DNA from: Micromonospora inositola
GTDB taxonomy: Bacteria; Actinomycetota; Actinomycetes; Mycobacteriales; Micromonosporaceae
Length of the DNA stretch: 64,000 bases
Assembly (NCBI RefSeq): GCF_900090285.1
Contig: NZ_LT607754.1
Span: 3,100,001 to 3,164,000, forward strand
Reading direction: 5' to 3'
Shown: positions 23,789 to 32,192 of the stretch, piece by piece
Layout of the letters: the number at the start of each line of letters is the position of its first letter
How positions within the stretch are numbered: position 1 is the stretch's first letter
Notes under the pieces: generated by a model
Told to the model about the DNA's origin: nothing
What the model saw: the letters and a program-made list of their open reading frames with translations, nothing else
Databases searched by the model: none
Program-made: the position numbers and the translations under genes

Positions 23789-24862
23789 TCAGTTTGCCCG
23801 TGGCGGGGCGGTCGACTCCCGCACAACCAGCCGAGTGGGCAGGATCACCGGCGGTACCGACGGGTGGCCGGGGGCGTCGCCGCCGCGCGGCGCCGGAAGG
23901 CGCCCGGCGTACGGCTCGACGGTGCTGGCGCCCAACGGGTCGAGCAGGATCCGCGCGGCGAGCAGGCCCTGCTCCGCGGCCGGCTGCGCGATGGTGCTCA
24001 GCCCGAGCACCTTGGCCAGGTCGTGGTCGTCGATGCCGATCACGCTGACGTCCTGCGGCACCCGGAGCCCGGCGTCCCGCAGCGCGGTCATCGCGCCCAT
24101 CGCCATCTCGTCGCAGGCCGCGAAGATGGCGGTGGGCGGTTCGCCCCGGGCCAGCAGCTCGGCGGTGGCCCGGTTGCCGCCGTCGATGGTGAACTGCGAC
24201 TCCACGTCCAGGCTGGGGTCGGGGCGGATCCCGGCCGCCCGGAGTGCCGCCTGGTAGCCCCGCCGCCGGTCCAGGTGGGTGGTGAACGCCAGCTCGTCGT
24301 CCGGGTCGCCGGAGATGTGCGCGATCCGGGTGTGGCCGAGGTCGAGCAGGTGCCGGGTGGCGGTCCGGGCGGCGGCCACGTCGTCGATGCGTACGCAGGG
24401 CCAGCCGGGCATCACCGTGCCGGAGCTGATGGTGACGCCGGGCAGGTCCAGCGCGGTCAGCGCGGTCACCTCCGGCGGTCGCAGCGGGGTGGCGACCAGG
24501 ATGACCGCGTCCACCCGCTTGTGCAGGCTGGCCGTGCGGAGCACCCGCTGACGAATCTGCTCCCGGCCACCGAGGTTGTAGAGCAGCAGGTCGTAGCCGG
24601 ACTGGTGGAGGTACTCCTCGACCGCTTCGACGACCGTGCCGAAGAACCACCGGGTGATCCGGGGGACCACCACGGCCACCGTGCCGGTCTTCCCGCCGGC
24701 CAGTCGGGACGCGCTCGGGGAGACCGCGTACTGGAGCTGCTCGGCGGCGGCGAGGACCCGGCGCCGGGTCGCGGCCGAGACGGTCGGGAGGCCCCGCAGC
24801 GCCCGCGAGACGGTGGCCGTGGAGACCCCGGCCAGGCGGGCGACATCGTCAATCTTGGTCAT
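23789..24862 (-). CDS. LacI-family repressor of the alpha-glucoside operon, 357 aa
   Basis: The N-terminal HTH MTKIDDVARLAGVSTATVSRAL and hinge VSPSASRLAGGKTGTVAVVVP are followed by a periplasmic-binding-like effector domain (residues 65-340; HLLDLGHTRIAHISGDP, AIFAACDEMAMGAM, VSVIGIDDHDLA). It is encoded between the transport genes and the glucosidase. A near-perfect LacI-type palindrome lies upstream of the binding-protein gene. Repression relieved by an imported maltose-like sugar is the expected logic. Confidence 0.92.
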   Translation of the reverse strand: MTKIDDVARLAGVSTATVSRALRGLPTVSAATRRRVLAAAEQLQYAVSPSASRLAGGKTGTVAVVVPRITRWFFGTVVEAVEEYLHQSGYDLLLYNLGGREQIRQRVLRTASLHKRVDAVILVATPLRPPEVTALTALDLPGVTISSGTVMPGWPCVRIDDVAAARTATRHLLDLGHTRIAHISGDPDDELAFTTHLDRRRGYQAALRAAGIRPDPSLDVESQFTIDGGNRATAELLARGEPPTAIFAACDEMAMGAMTALRDAGLRVPQDVSVIGIDDHDLAKVLGLSTIAQPAAEQGLLAARILLDPLGASTVEPYAGRLPAPRGGDAPGHPSVPPVILPTRLVVRESTAPPRAN

Positions 24863-24923
24863 CGTTCCCCCGCTCCATCCGCGCCCGCCGCCGCCGGGGG
24901 ACCGGCGGCGGCGGACCGACGGG

Positions 24924-25886
24924 TCAGCCCTTGACGCTGCCGGAGAGCAGGCCGCGCACGAAGTAGCGCTGGAGGGACAGGAACACGATCAGCGGTACGA
25001 CGATCGATACGAACGCGCCGGCCGTGAGCCGCTGCCACTCGTTGCCCCGGGTGCCGGCCATCTCGGCCAGCCGGACGGTGAGCGGGGCGGTCTCGTTGCC
25101 GCCCCCGGCGAAGATCAGCGCGACCAGCAGGTCGTTCCAGACCCAGAGGAACTGGAAGATGCCGAAGGCCGCCAGGGCCGGGGTGATCAGCGGCAGAACG
25201 ATGGTGCGGAAGATCTTGGGGTGGGTGGCCCCGTCGACCCGGGCCGCCTCCATCAGGTCCCTGGGCAGCTGCGAGATGAAGTTGTGCAGCAGGAAGACGG
25301 CGAACGGGAGCGCGAAGCAGGTGTGCGCGAACCACACCTGGGCGAACTTCTGCTCGTCGACCAGATCCCAGGCGGGGAGCACGGTGACGCCGGCGATGGT
25401 GACGCCGGTGGAGAAGAACTTCAGCAGCGGCACCAGGGCCATCTGCAGCGGGACGATCTGCAACGCGAAGATCGCGATGTAGAGCAGGTCCCGGCCCTTG
25501 AAGTTGATCCAGGCCAGCGCGTACGCGGCCAGCGACGCGAAGGCGAGCGGGAAGAGCACCGACGGGATGGTGATCGCCAGCGAGTTGATGAAGTAGCTGG
25601 CCAGCTGCCCCGACGAGGAGGAGCTGCTGAAGAGCACCTCCTGGTAGTTCTCCAGCGTGAACTGCGGGTTGGTGAAGAAGGTCCACCAGCCGGTCGTCTT
25701 GATCTCGTTCTCCGGTCGGAACGACGAGATGAAGAGACCGAAGGTGGGGACGGTCCAGAGCAGCGCGATGACGATCGAGACGAGGGTGGCCGTCCGGGTG
25801 TTAAGCCGCTTGCGGACCCGGGTGGCGCGGGTGGGCGTCCCGGTGGCCTGGGTACCGACTCCGACGGTGGGCGTGGCGGTGGTCAT
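24924..25886 (-). CDS. Carbohydrate ABC transporter permease (MalG type), 320 aa
   Basis: Six predicted membrane segments. The EAA loop LMEAARVDGATHPKIFRTIVLPLITP, which docks the ATPase, is clear. The family C-terminus (QRYFVRGLLSGSVKG) is present. The start ATG at 25886 has GGGAGG 8 nt upstream and follows the MalF-type stop by 1 nt. No ATPase is encoded nearby, so a shared MsiK-type ATPase elsewhere in the genome probably energises it, as is common in actinobacteria. Confidence 0.94.
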   Translation of the reverse strand: MTTATPTVGVGTQATGTPTRATRVRKRLNTRTATLVSIVIALLWTVPTFGLFISSFRPENEIKTTGWWTFFTNPQFTLENYQEVLFSSSSSSGQLASYFINSLAITIPSVLFPLAFASLAAYALAWINFKGRDLLYIAIFALQIVPLQMALVPLLKFFSTGVTIAGVTVLPAWDLVDEQKFAQVWFAHTCFALPFAVFLLHNFISQLPRDLMEAARVDGATHPKIFRTIVLPLITPALAAFGIFQFLWVWNDLLVALIFAGGGNETAPLTVRLAEMAGTRGNEWQRLTAGAFVSIVVPLIVFLSLQRYFVRGLLSGSVKG

Positions 25887-25887
25887 C

Positions 25888-26937
25888 TCAGCCCTCCCGT
25901 TGCTGACGCAGGTTGCGGATCTGGTAGATCACGATCGGGATCACCAGGACGAAGAGGAAGACCGCCAGCGCGGAGCCCTGCCCGGGCTGGCCGTACCGGA
26001 ACGCCTGGTCGTACATCGCGTTGGCAATGACACCTGTGTCGTAGTTGCCGTTGGTGGCGGTCCGGACGATGTCGAAGACCTTGAGCGTGGCGATCGAGAG
26101 CGTCACCACCACCACGATCAGCGCCGGTCGGATGCTCGGCATGGTGATCTGCCAGAACATCTGCCACGGGCTGACCCCGTCGAGCCGGGCCGCCTCGACG
26201 ATGTCCGCCGGGATGGCCTTGATGGCGGCGGAGAGCACCACCATGGCGAAGCCGGCCTGGATCCAGACCATGATCACGATGAGCAGGATGGTGTTCAGCG
26301 GCGATTCGAGCAGCCACTGCTTCGGCTCGCCGCCGAGGCCGACCACGATCTGGTTGAGCAGGCCGATCTGTTCCTGGCCGTCGCCGCGGTAGGCGTAGAC
26401 GAACTTCCAGATGATGCTGGCGCCGACGAACGAGATGGCCATCGGCAGGAAGATCAGCGACTTGGCGACGGCCTCCAAGCGGGCCTTGTCCACCAGCACG
26501 GCGTAGAGCAGACCGAACGAGGTGGCCACCAGCGGGACCAGGATGACCCAGACCAGGGTGTTCACCAGCACCCGGATGATCGAGTCCTCGGAGAACATCC
26601 AGCTGTAGTTGTGCAGGCCCACCCAGTTGCTGCTGTCGGCGTCCATGAAGGAGAGCAGCGTGGTGCGGATCGCCGGCACCACCAGCCCGACCGTGAGCAG
26701 CAGCAGCGTCGGCAGCAGGAAGAAGAGCGCGAAGAGCCCCTCCCGCTGCTTGCGTCGGCGGGGCAACGGGGCGCCGCTCGCCGAGGCGGCGATCAGCTGC
26801 GCCTCGCGACGACGGGCGAACCAGGCCGGCACCACGTCGAGGAGCAGGAGCAGGCCGCCCACCACCGCGACGAAAGCGATCAGCCCGTACATCAGCATGA
26901 GGAACTTGGGCTGTTCCTCCGCGAAGTCGAACTCCAT
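25888..26937 (-). CDS. Carbohydrate ABC transporter permease (MalF type), 349 aa
   Basis: An extra N-terminal membrane helix (residues 12-35) and a short cytoplasmic charged stretch (RRRKQ) precede the six-segment permease core. The ATPase-contact loop VEAARLDGVSPWQMFWQITMPSI is intact. ATG at 26937 is supported by GGAGG 6 nt upstream; an in-frame start at 26982 lacks one. It pairs with the MalG-type permease downstream. Confidence 0.94.
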   Translation of the reverse strand: MEFDFAEEQPKFLMLMYGLIAFVAVVGGLLLLLDVVPAWFARRREAQLIAASASGAPLPRRRKQREGLFALFFLLPTLLLLTVGLVVPAIRTTLLSFMDADSSNWVGLHNYSWMFSEDSIIRVLVNTLVWVILVPLVATSFGLLYAVLVDKARLEAVAKSLIFLPMAISFVGASIIWKFVYAYRGDGQEQIGLLNQIVVGLGGEPKQWLLESPLNTILLIVIMVWIQAGFAMVVLSAAIKAIPADIVEAARLDGVSPWQMFWQITMPSIRPALIVVVVTLSIATLKVFDIVRTATNGNYDTGVIANAMYDQAFRYGQPGQGSALAVFLFVLVIPIVIYQIRNLRQQREG

Positions 26938-27010
26938 CGACCCTCCTTCAAGGGTTCGGTCGGCAGCGGTGGCCCGGCCCACGGGGTGCGGACCGGGCCA
27001 CCGCCTCAGA

Positions 27011-28351
27011 TCACTTCCAGCTGGCCTCGATGCCGTTGAGCACCGTCGTGGTGTCCTTGCCGTTGATCCAGTCGACCATGCCCTTCCAGAAGGTGCCCGC
27101 GCCGACCGCGGCCGGCATCAGGTCCGAGCCGTCGAAGCGGAAGACGGTCTTCGGGTCCTGCAGGATCTGGACGGAGAGCTTGTCCACCGGGTTCGGCACG
27201 TTGTTGATGTCGAGCTTGTTGTTCGCCGACAGCCAGTCGCCGATCTTGGCGCGGCTGTTGACGTACTCGCCGGAGGCCAGGTAGGTCTGCACCGCCTGGA
27301 CCTCGGGACGGTCGGCGAACGCCGAGACGAACTCGCCGGCACCCAGCACCGGCTTGCCCTTGGCCGGGTCGACGGCCGGGAAGTAGAACGCGAAGACGTC
27401 GCCGTCCTCGGCCACCTTGGTGCCCTGCGGCCACTGGTTGGCGTAGAAGGACGCCTGGCGGTGCATGGCGCACTTGCCGGTGGTGATCGGCGTGCCGGCC
27501 TCCTGGAAGGAGGTGGTGGCGATGCTCTTCACGCCGCCGAAGCCGCCGTTGACGTACTTCTCGTTCTTGAGGATGGTGCCGGCCTTGTTGACCGCGTCGG
27601 CGACCTTCGGGTCGTTGAACGGGATGCCGTGGGTGGTCCACTGGTCGTAGACCTCGGGACCCTGCGTCCGCAGCATCAGGTCCTCGATCCAGTCGGTGGC
27701 CGGCCAGCCGGTGGCGTCACCGGACTCGATGCCCGCGCACCACGGCTTGGTGCCGCTCGCCGCGATCTTGTCGCTCAGCGCGATGAGCTCGTCCCAGGTG
27801 GTCGGGACGGTCCAGCCCTTGTCCTTGAAGGTCTTCGGCGAGTACCACACGTAGGACTTCACGTTGGAGCCGAGCGGAACGCCGTAGAGCTTGCCGTCCA
27901 CGGTGCTGTACTTCAGCCAGTCGGGGGTGAAGTTCTGCTCGGCCAGCGCCTTGGTGTCAGCGCCGACCGTCTTGATCTTGCCCGCGTCGACGAACCGCTT
28001 GAGCAGACCCGGCTGCGGGATGAAGGCCAGGTCGGGGGCGTTGCCGCCGTCGACCCGGACGCCCAGCTGGGCCTCGAACTCGCCGCTGCCCTCGTGGTCG
28101 ATCTTGATGCCGGTGCAGTCCTCGAACTGCTTCCAGGACTGCTCCAGGCGGTCGGCCTCGATGTCCCGGATCGACGAGTAGATCGTGACCTTCTTGCCGT
28201 CGTGGCCCTGGTACTTCTCGTATGCGGCGCACTCCGGGGAGCTCGCCTTGCCGCTCTTCTTGTCGTTGCCGGTGCCGCAGGCGGTGGCGCCGAGCGCCAG
28301 CCCCAGTACGCCGGCGATCGCGAGAGCCTGGCGTGATCTGGCAAACGCCAT
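27011..28351 (-). CDS. Carbohydrate ABC transporter substrate-binding lipoprotein, 446 aa
   Basis: The signal peptide ends in a lipobox-like LGATAC (Cys about 25), so it is attached to the outer face of the membrane. The mature region is a type 1 solute-binding fold: VTIYSSIRDIEADRLEQSW, PDLAFIPQPGLLKRFVDAG, KLYGVPLGSNVKSYVWYSPK, FKDKGWTVPTTWDELIAL. It resembles alpha-glucoside binding proteins. ATG at 28351 has GGAAGGAG 6 nt upstream. It is first in the operon, preceded by a GC hairpin and a LacI-type operator. A 73-bp gap to the permeases may allow differential expression. Confidence 0.93.
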   Translation of the reverse strand: MAFARSRQALAIAGVLGLALGATACGTGNDKKSGKASSPECAAYEKYQGHDGKKVTIYSSIRDIEADRLEQSWKQFEDCTGIKIDHEGSGEFEAQLGVRVDGGNAPDLAFIPQPGLLKRFVDAGKIKTVGADTKALAEQNFTPDWLKYSTVDGKLYGVPLGSNVKSYVWYSPKTFKDKGWTVPTTWDELIALSDKIAASGTKPWCAGIESGDATGWPATDWIEDLMLRTQGPEVYDQWTTHGIPFNDPKVADAVNKAGTILKNEKYVNGGFGGVKSIATTSFQEAGTPITTGKCAMHRQASFYANQWPQGTKVAEDGDVFAFYFPAVDPAKGKPVLGAGEFVSAFADRPEVQAVQTYLASGEYVNSRAKIGDWLSANNKLDINNVPNPVDKLSVQILQDPKTVFRFDGSDLMPAAVGAGTFWKGMVDWINGKDTTTVLNGIEASWK

Positions 28352-28368
28352 GCCGATCTCCTTCCTTG

Positions 28369-28399
28369 CCGGCGCGTGGGGGAATCGAACCCGCGCCGG
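28369..28399 (-). promoter_or_regulatory. 5'-leader hairpin before the binding-protein ribosome site
   Basis: An 8-bp stem (28369-28376 with 28392-28399, CCGGCGCG/CGCGCCGG) sits 3 nt upstream of the ribosome-binding site at 28358-28365. It may stabilise the mRNA or tune translation. The loop contains a tRNA T-arm-like GGTTCGATTCC, but no tRNA folds here. Confidence 0.45.
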
Positions 28400-28417
28400 T
28401 CCGATGGTCGTCCCCAC

Positions 28418-28433
28418 ATGTAAGCGCTTGCAT
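28418..28433. promoter_or_regulatory. LacI-family operator
   Basis: ATGTAAGCGCTTGCAT is a 16-bp palindrome with one mismatch per arm, centred on the CG of AAGCGCTT, the classical LacI/CcpA-type core. It is 67-82 bp upstream of the binding-protein start and is the obvious site for the repressor encoded at 23789-24862. Confidence 0.8.
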
Positions 28434-28612
28434 GATCCCGAGTCCACCCCCTGCCGGACACGGCCCGGTAACAATCCAGAAACCCGCTCACCGGCCATGG
28501 GTGCGCTCCCATGCGCCGCGCTCCCCGCGGCTACGCACCCCCTTCCCGTCGATGGAACTTTCTGTCACGCTGAACGCGCGGAATCGAAGGATCTCAACAT
28601 AGGAGGTGCTGG

Positions 28613-29386
28613 ATGCGCAGACGGTGGTTCAGCCTCGCCGCGGCCAGCCTGCTGGTGGCGATGACCCTGGTACCCGCGGCCCCGGCGATGGCCGCGCCGA
28701 CCTTCAAGGTGCCCTTCCCGTGCGGCCAGTCGTGGTCCGGGCAGACCCGCTCCGACCACAGCCCGGCCTACGCGATCGACTTCAACCGCACGGACGACCT
28801 GGGCGACCCGGTGGTGGCCAGCGCCCCGGGCACGGTCGACCGGGTGACCGACCTCGGCGGCACCAGCTACGGCAAGTACCTCCGGATCGACCACGGCGGC
28901 GGATACACCACCTACTACGCCCACCTCAACGGCTTCAACGTCTCCGTCGGCCAGACCGTCGGCTATGGCAAGGTGATCGGCTGGGTGGGCAGCACCGGCG
29001 GCTCCACCGGCCCGCACCTGCACTACGAGCAGCGGGTCAACGGCAACGACATCCAGGCCCGGTTCAACGGCGCGCTCGCGCTCTACTGGGGGACCAGGAC
29101 CTACACCAGCGACAACAACTGCTCCTCGGGCACCGGATCCGGCACGGTGAACACCGCCGGCGCGGGCCTGACCGTCCGCTCCGGGCCGGGCACCGGCTAC
29201 AGCGCGGTCGGCTCGGTCGCCGACGGCGCCACGGTGACGATCTACTGCCAGACCTCCGGCACCACGGTCACCGGCACGTACGGCACCAGTTCGATCTGGG
29301 ACCGGATCGGCACCGGCCGCTTCATCGCCGACGCGTATGTGTACACCGGCCACGACGGCTACATACCGAACGTCCCCCGCTGCTGA
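28613..29386 (+). CDS. Secreted M23 metallopeptidase with SH3-like domain, 257 aa
   Basis: A signal peptide (residues 1-28, ending AMA) directs export. An M23/LytM domain follows (residues about 35-140) with zinc-ligand segments DHSPAYAIDFN and GPHLHYE, and GGYTTYYAHL between. An SH3-type domain is at about 165-225 (GLTVRSGPGTGYSAVGSV). The family cuts peptide cross-links in peptidoglycan or glycyl-rich proteins. AGGAGG precedes the ATG by 6 nt. It is monocistronic, and its promoter region abuts that of the sugar operon (divergent). Confidence 0.93.
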   Translation: MRRRWFSLAAASLLVAMTLVPAAPAMAAPTFKVPFPCGQSWSGQTRSDHSPAYAIDFNRTDDLGDPVVASAPGTVDRVTDLGGTSYGKYLRIDHGGGYTTYYAHLNGFNVSVGQTVGYGKVIGWVGSTGGSTGPHLHYEQRVNGNDIQARFNGALALYWGTRTYTSDNNCSSGTGSGTVNTAGAGLTVRSGPGTGYSAVGSVADGATVTIYCQTSGTTVTGTYGTSSIWDRIGTGRFIADAYVYTGHDGYIPNVPRC

Positions 29387-29463
29387 CCGCGGGCGCCGCC
29401 GGGCCCGGGCCGACCGCGGCCCCGTCCGGCTCATCGGTCGAGTCGCCAGTGACCGGGCGGAAC

Positions 29464-29486
29464 GCACGACGCCGGGGTCGTCGTGC
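29464..29486 (+). terminator. Perfect 8-bp hairpin
   Basis: GCACGACG and CGTCGTGC (29464-29471, 29479-29486) with a 7-nt loop. It lies 80 nt after the M23 stop and before a convergent small gene. Confidence 0.5.
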
Positions 29487-29563
29487 CCGGACGCTCCTGT
29501 CTGGGAGGACGGAGCTCCGGACCCGACGACCCCGGCGGGTCAGGGGTGATGCGGAACCGGCGT

Positions 29564-29707
29564 CTAACTGAAGATGCTGACGCCACCCGGGCCGACCAGA
29601 AGACCGACCACGATGAGGACGATGCCCCACAGGATCTGCCGGCGGAACAGCGCAAGGATGCCGGCGACCACGAGTACGACTGCGATAATCCAGAGAATCA
29701 GCTCCAT
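29564..29707 (-). CDS. Small GPGG-motif membrane protein, 47 aa
   Basis: A short frame from ATG 29707 to TAG 29564-29566. The protein is almost all membrane: segment MELILWIIAVVLVVAGILAL, a short basic turn FRRQ, segment ILWGIVLIVVGLLV, then GPGGVSIFS. The two-helix hairpin ending in GPGG-V-S matches a small protein type widespread in actinobacteria; its function is unknown to me. There is no good ribosome site, so a leaderless or weakly translated mRNA is possible. Confidence 0.8.
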   Translation of the reverse strand: MELILWIIAVVLVVAGILALFRRQILWGIVLIVVGLLVGPGGVSIFS

Positions 29708-29746
29708 GGCGGCTGAATACCCGGCCGTTCGATGTCGGAAACCTGG

Positions 29747-30472
29747 TCATCCGACCAGATGATCTCCCAGGTGGAAGATGCTGTACGCCTGTTTGATCAC
29801 GGGGTGGGCGACGTTGCGGACCCGTACCCCGCCCGGGGTGGTGCCCCGCTCGGTGCCGGCGTGCGCGTGCCCGTGCAGGGCCAGCGCGGTCTGCGCCGAG
29901 TCGATCGCCTGACCCAGCTGGTACGACCCGAGGAACGGGTAGATCTCCAACGGTTCACCCGCGAGGGTGTCCGGCACCGGGGAGTAGTGGGTGAGCGCGA
30001 CCAGCAGGTCGCACTCCAGTGCGTCCAGCGCCTCGGCGAGCGCGTCCGCGCTCTCGTTGGTGGTCCGGACGAACGCCTTCATCTCCGGCTCGCCGAAGTC
30101 GCTGGCGCACCGGCCGGCGAAGCCCCCACCGAAGCCCTTCACCCCGGCGACGCCGAGCCGCCCGCCGGCGCATTCCAGCACCGTTCCGGTCCCCTCCAGC
30201 ACGGTGATGCCGGCGTCCTCCAGCACCTTGACCACCTGCGGCACCTGGTCGCACTGGTGGTCGTGGTTGCCGAGCACGGTGATCACCGGCACGCCCAGTC
30301 CGCCGAACTCCTGCGCCACGCAGCGCGCCTCGGACTCGGTGCCGTGCCGCGTCAGGTCCCCGGCGAGCAGCAGCACGTCGGCGCAGTCGGGGAGTTCCTC
30401 CAGGGCCGGCCGGAACCGGCCGACCACGTCCTCGTCCAGGTGCACGTCGCCGACGGCGGCGATCCGGATCAC
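29747..30472 (-). CDS. Calcineurin-like metallophosphoesterase, 241 aa
   Basis: All five metal-ligand motifs are present in order: GDVH (residues 8-11), GDLT, GNHDH, THYSPVP and GHAHAG. The two-metal site would cleave phosphomono- or diesters; the natural substrate cannot be deduced. There is no signal peptide. It is the last gene of a leftward set after the nucleotidyltransferase and BON genes, with a 13-nt gap from the BON gene. Confidence 0.93.
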   Translation of the reverse strand: MIRIAAVGDVHLDEDVVGRFRPALEELPDCADVLLLAGDLTRHGTESEARCVAQEFGGLGVPVITVLGNHDHQCDQVPQVVKVLEDAGITVLEGTGTVLECAGGRLGVAGVKGFGGGFAGRCASDFGEPEMKAFVRTTNESADALAEALDALECDLLVALTHYSPVPDTLAGEPLEIYPFLGSYQLGQAIDSAQTALALHGHAHAGTERGTTPGGVRVRNVAHPVIKQAYSIFHLGDHLVG

Positions 30473-30485
30473 GGCCCAACCTCCC

Positions 30486-30752
30486 TCACGGCAGCTCCTC
30501 GACCTGGGTGGGCGCCTGCGCCCGGATCACCCCGATGTCGCTGGTGATCGGGACGTCGGGGAACCGCTCGGCCACCCGGCGCAGGATCTCCTCGCGCCGG
30601 TGCGGGCTCTCCACCTCGCCGTAGAGGACCAGGCCCCGCTCGCGGCGGACCACGGTGATCCCCTGCTCGGCGACGGCCGGATCCTCGGCCAGCAGCCGGT
30701 GGATCTCCGCCTCGACGTACTCGTCGGGCGGCGCGCCGTGCTCCTCGGTCAC
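30486..30752 (-). CDS. BON-domain protein, 88 aa
   Basis: GTG at 30752 (GGGAGA upstream) overlaps the stop of the nucleotidyltransferase gene by 4 nt. The protein is a single BON-like domain: YVEAEIHRLLAEDPAVAEQGITVVRRERGLVLYGEVESPHRREEILRRVAERFP-type layout with a beta-alpha-beta pattern. There is no signal peptide, unlike periplasmic OsmY-type BON proteins, so it is predicted to be cytoplasmic. The much longer upstream frame is a shadow. Confidence 0.82.
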   Translation of the reverse strand: MTEEHGAPPDEYVEAEIHRLLAEDPAVAEQGITVVRRERGLVLYGEVESPHRREEILRRVAERFPDVPITSDIGVIRAQAPTQVEELP

Positions 30753-31330
30753 GGTGTCTCCCTTCCTCCGGGTGTACCACTGGGCAGTACGTCCAGCCGG
30801 TCGAGCAGCACCAGGAACGCCTCCGCGTACGGCGAGTGCTGCGTGTCCTTCCGTACCCGTTCCCAGTCGATCTGTTCCCGCAGTGAACGGGCGAGCGGCA
30901 GGGCCCGGGCGAAGTCGCAGTAGTGCTGCGAGAAGCTGAGCAGCTTGTGCACCATGAGCTGGCTGGCGGAGAGCACCGGCATGTGGATCGCGTCGACCGG
31001 CCGCACGATCGTGTCGGCGAACGTCTCCTCGGTCACCGGGGTCTCGATCGGCCGGTGGATCAGGTCCACCATCCGCCCCTCGTCGTAGACCTTGACCAGC
31101 CAGTCCTCGGGCGGGCGCTCGGCGGTGAAGCCGGCCGCGACCAGGGCCTCCAGGGCCAGGTCCACGTCCTGCTCGCGGAGCAGGAAGTCGACGTCGTGGT
31201 CGCTGGAGTGGCCGCCGTGGGCGTACACGGCGAAGCTGCCCCCGAGGGCGAACGGGATCTCGGACTGCTTGAGCACGGCGGCGACCTTCTTCAGCGTGTG
31301 GACCAGGGTCTCGTCCCCGCGCTCGGCCAT
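30749..31330 (-). CDS. Nucleotidyltransferase-fold protein, 193 aa
   Basis: It has the nucleotidyltransferase start motif GGSFAVYAHGGHSSDHDVDFLL. The Asp residues at about 44-48 and a third acidic residue after MVDLIH would form the metal site. Residues 75-190 are helical. It resembles the family annotated as nucleotidyltransferases acting on small molecules or RNA; its substrate is unknown. It is first of three overlapping leftward genes, divergent from the kinase at 31484. Confidence 0.85.
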   Translation of the reverse strand: MAERGDETLVHTLKKVAAVLKQSEIPFALGGSFAVYAHGGHSSDHDVDFLLREQDVDLALEALVAAGFTAERPPEDWLVKVYDEGRMVDLIHRPIETPVTEETFADTIVRPVDAIHMPVLSASQLMVHKLLSFSQHYCDFARALPLARSLREQIDWERVRKDTQHSPYAEAFLVLLDRLDVLPSGTPGGRETP

Positions 31331-31483
31331 CTGGGTCTCCCGTCGTCGTCATGGCGGTGGGAATGAAGTTGCGTACCCGGCAATCCGATCGGCCACACCT
31401 GGCCGTGACACGGTTGGCGTCGACGGGCACGGGAAGGGACAAATCGCCGGGGCGGCGAGCGCGGGTCGGATAGTCTCGGGAAG

Positions 31484-32188
31484 GTGGCCAGATCACTGCG
31501 GGCGCGGCGCGGCGGGGCCCGACTGCACACCGTCGCACTGATCGGCATCGATGGATCGGGCAAGACCACCCAGGCCCACCGGCTCGCCGAGGCGCTCAGC
31601 GCGGCCGGTCACCCGGCCACCTACCATCGCAACGCCGGCGGCCGGCGGTGGCTCGGCCGGCTCGCCCACCGGCTCGGGCGCCCGGACGCCCAGCGGCTCG
31701 TCGGGCGGAACGGAATGCTCGCGGTCGAGTCCGCCCTCCGCTGGCTCGCCATCGCCCTCGCCCTGCTGAGCTGCCTGGTCACCGGCCGGACCGCGGTGAT
31801 GGACCGCTATTCCGCCTGCCAGTACGCCAGCATCCGGGCGCACGGCGGGCAGCGGTGGGAACGGCTGACCCGGGCCGGCTACCGGCTCTTCCCGGCCCCG
31901 CGCGTGACCTTCCTGCTGACCGTGGACCCGGCCGAGGCGTACCGGCGGATCGAGCGGCGCGGCACCGACCACGAGAACATGCGCTGGCTGACCGCCGCCG
32001 CCACCGCGTACCGGACGTTGCCCGAGTACCCGAGCTTCGTGGTGGTCGACGCGGGCGGTTCCCCGGACGAGGTCTCCCGCCAGATCCGGGCCCACCTCAC
32101 CGAGTGGCTGCCGGCGAATCCGTCGCCCGGCACCGGCCCGGCACCGCCCGCCGGCCCGGCGGCGGTGCGGAGCCGGCCGGCCCGGTGA
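31484..32188 (+). CDS. Thymidylate-kinase-like P-loop protein, 234 aa
   Basis: The P-loop GIDGSGKTT is at residues 21-29. The DRY-type motif VMDRYSACQYASIRAHGG and LTVDPAEAYRRIERRGTD match the dTMP kinase family. The middle region contains a hydrophobic helix (WLAIALALLSCLVTG). The C-terminal 30 residues are Pro-rich. Such divergent copies occur beside the housekeeping tmk in actinobacteria, so a different nucleoside or sugar substrate is possible. It starts with GTG at 31484. Confidence 0.85.
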   Translation: MARSLRARRGGARLHTVALIGIDGSGKTTQAHRLAEALSAAGHPATYHRNAGGRRWLGRLAHRLGRPDAQRLVGRNGMLAVESALRWLAIALALLSCLVTGRTAVMDRYSACQYASIRAHGGQRWERLTRAGYRLFPAPRVTFLLTVDPAEAYRRIERRGTDHENMRWLTAAATAYRTLPEYPSFVVVDAGGSPDEVSRQIRAHLTEWLPANPSPGTGPAPPAGPAAVRSRPAR

Positions 32189-32192
32189 CGGC

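Noticed and set aside
28351-28440. tRNA-like T-arm (GGTTCGATTCC) on the minus strand
   Set aside because: No matching acceptor, anticodon or D arm within 80 nt; the sequence is better explained as the loop of an 8-bp leader hairpin.
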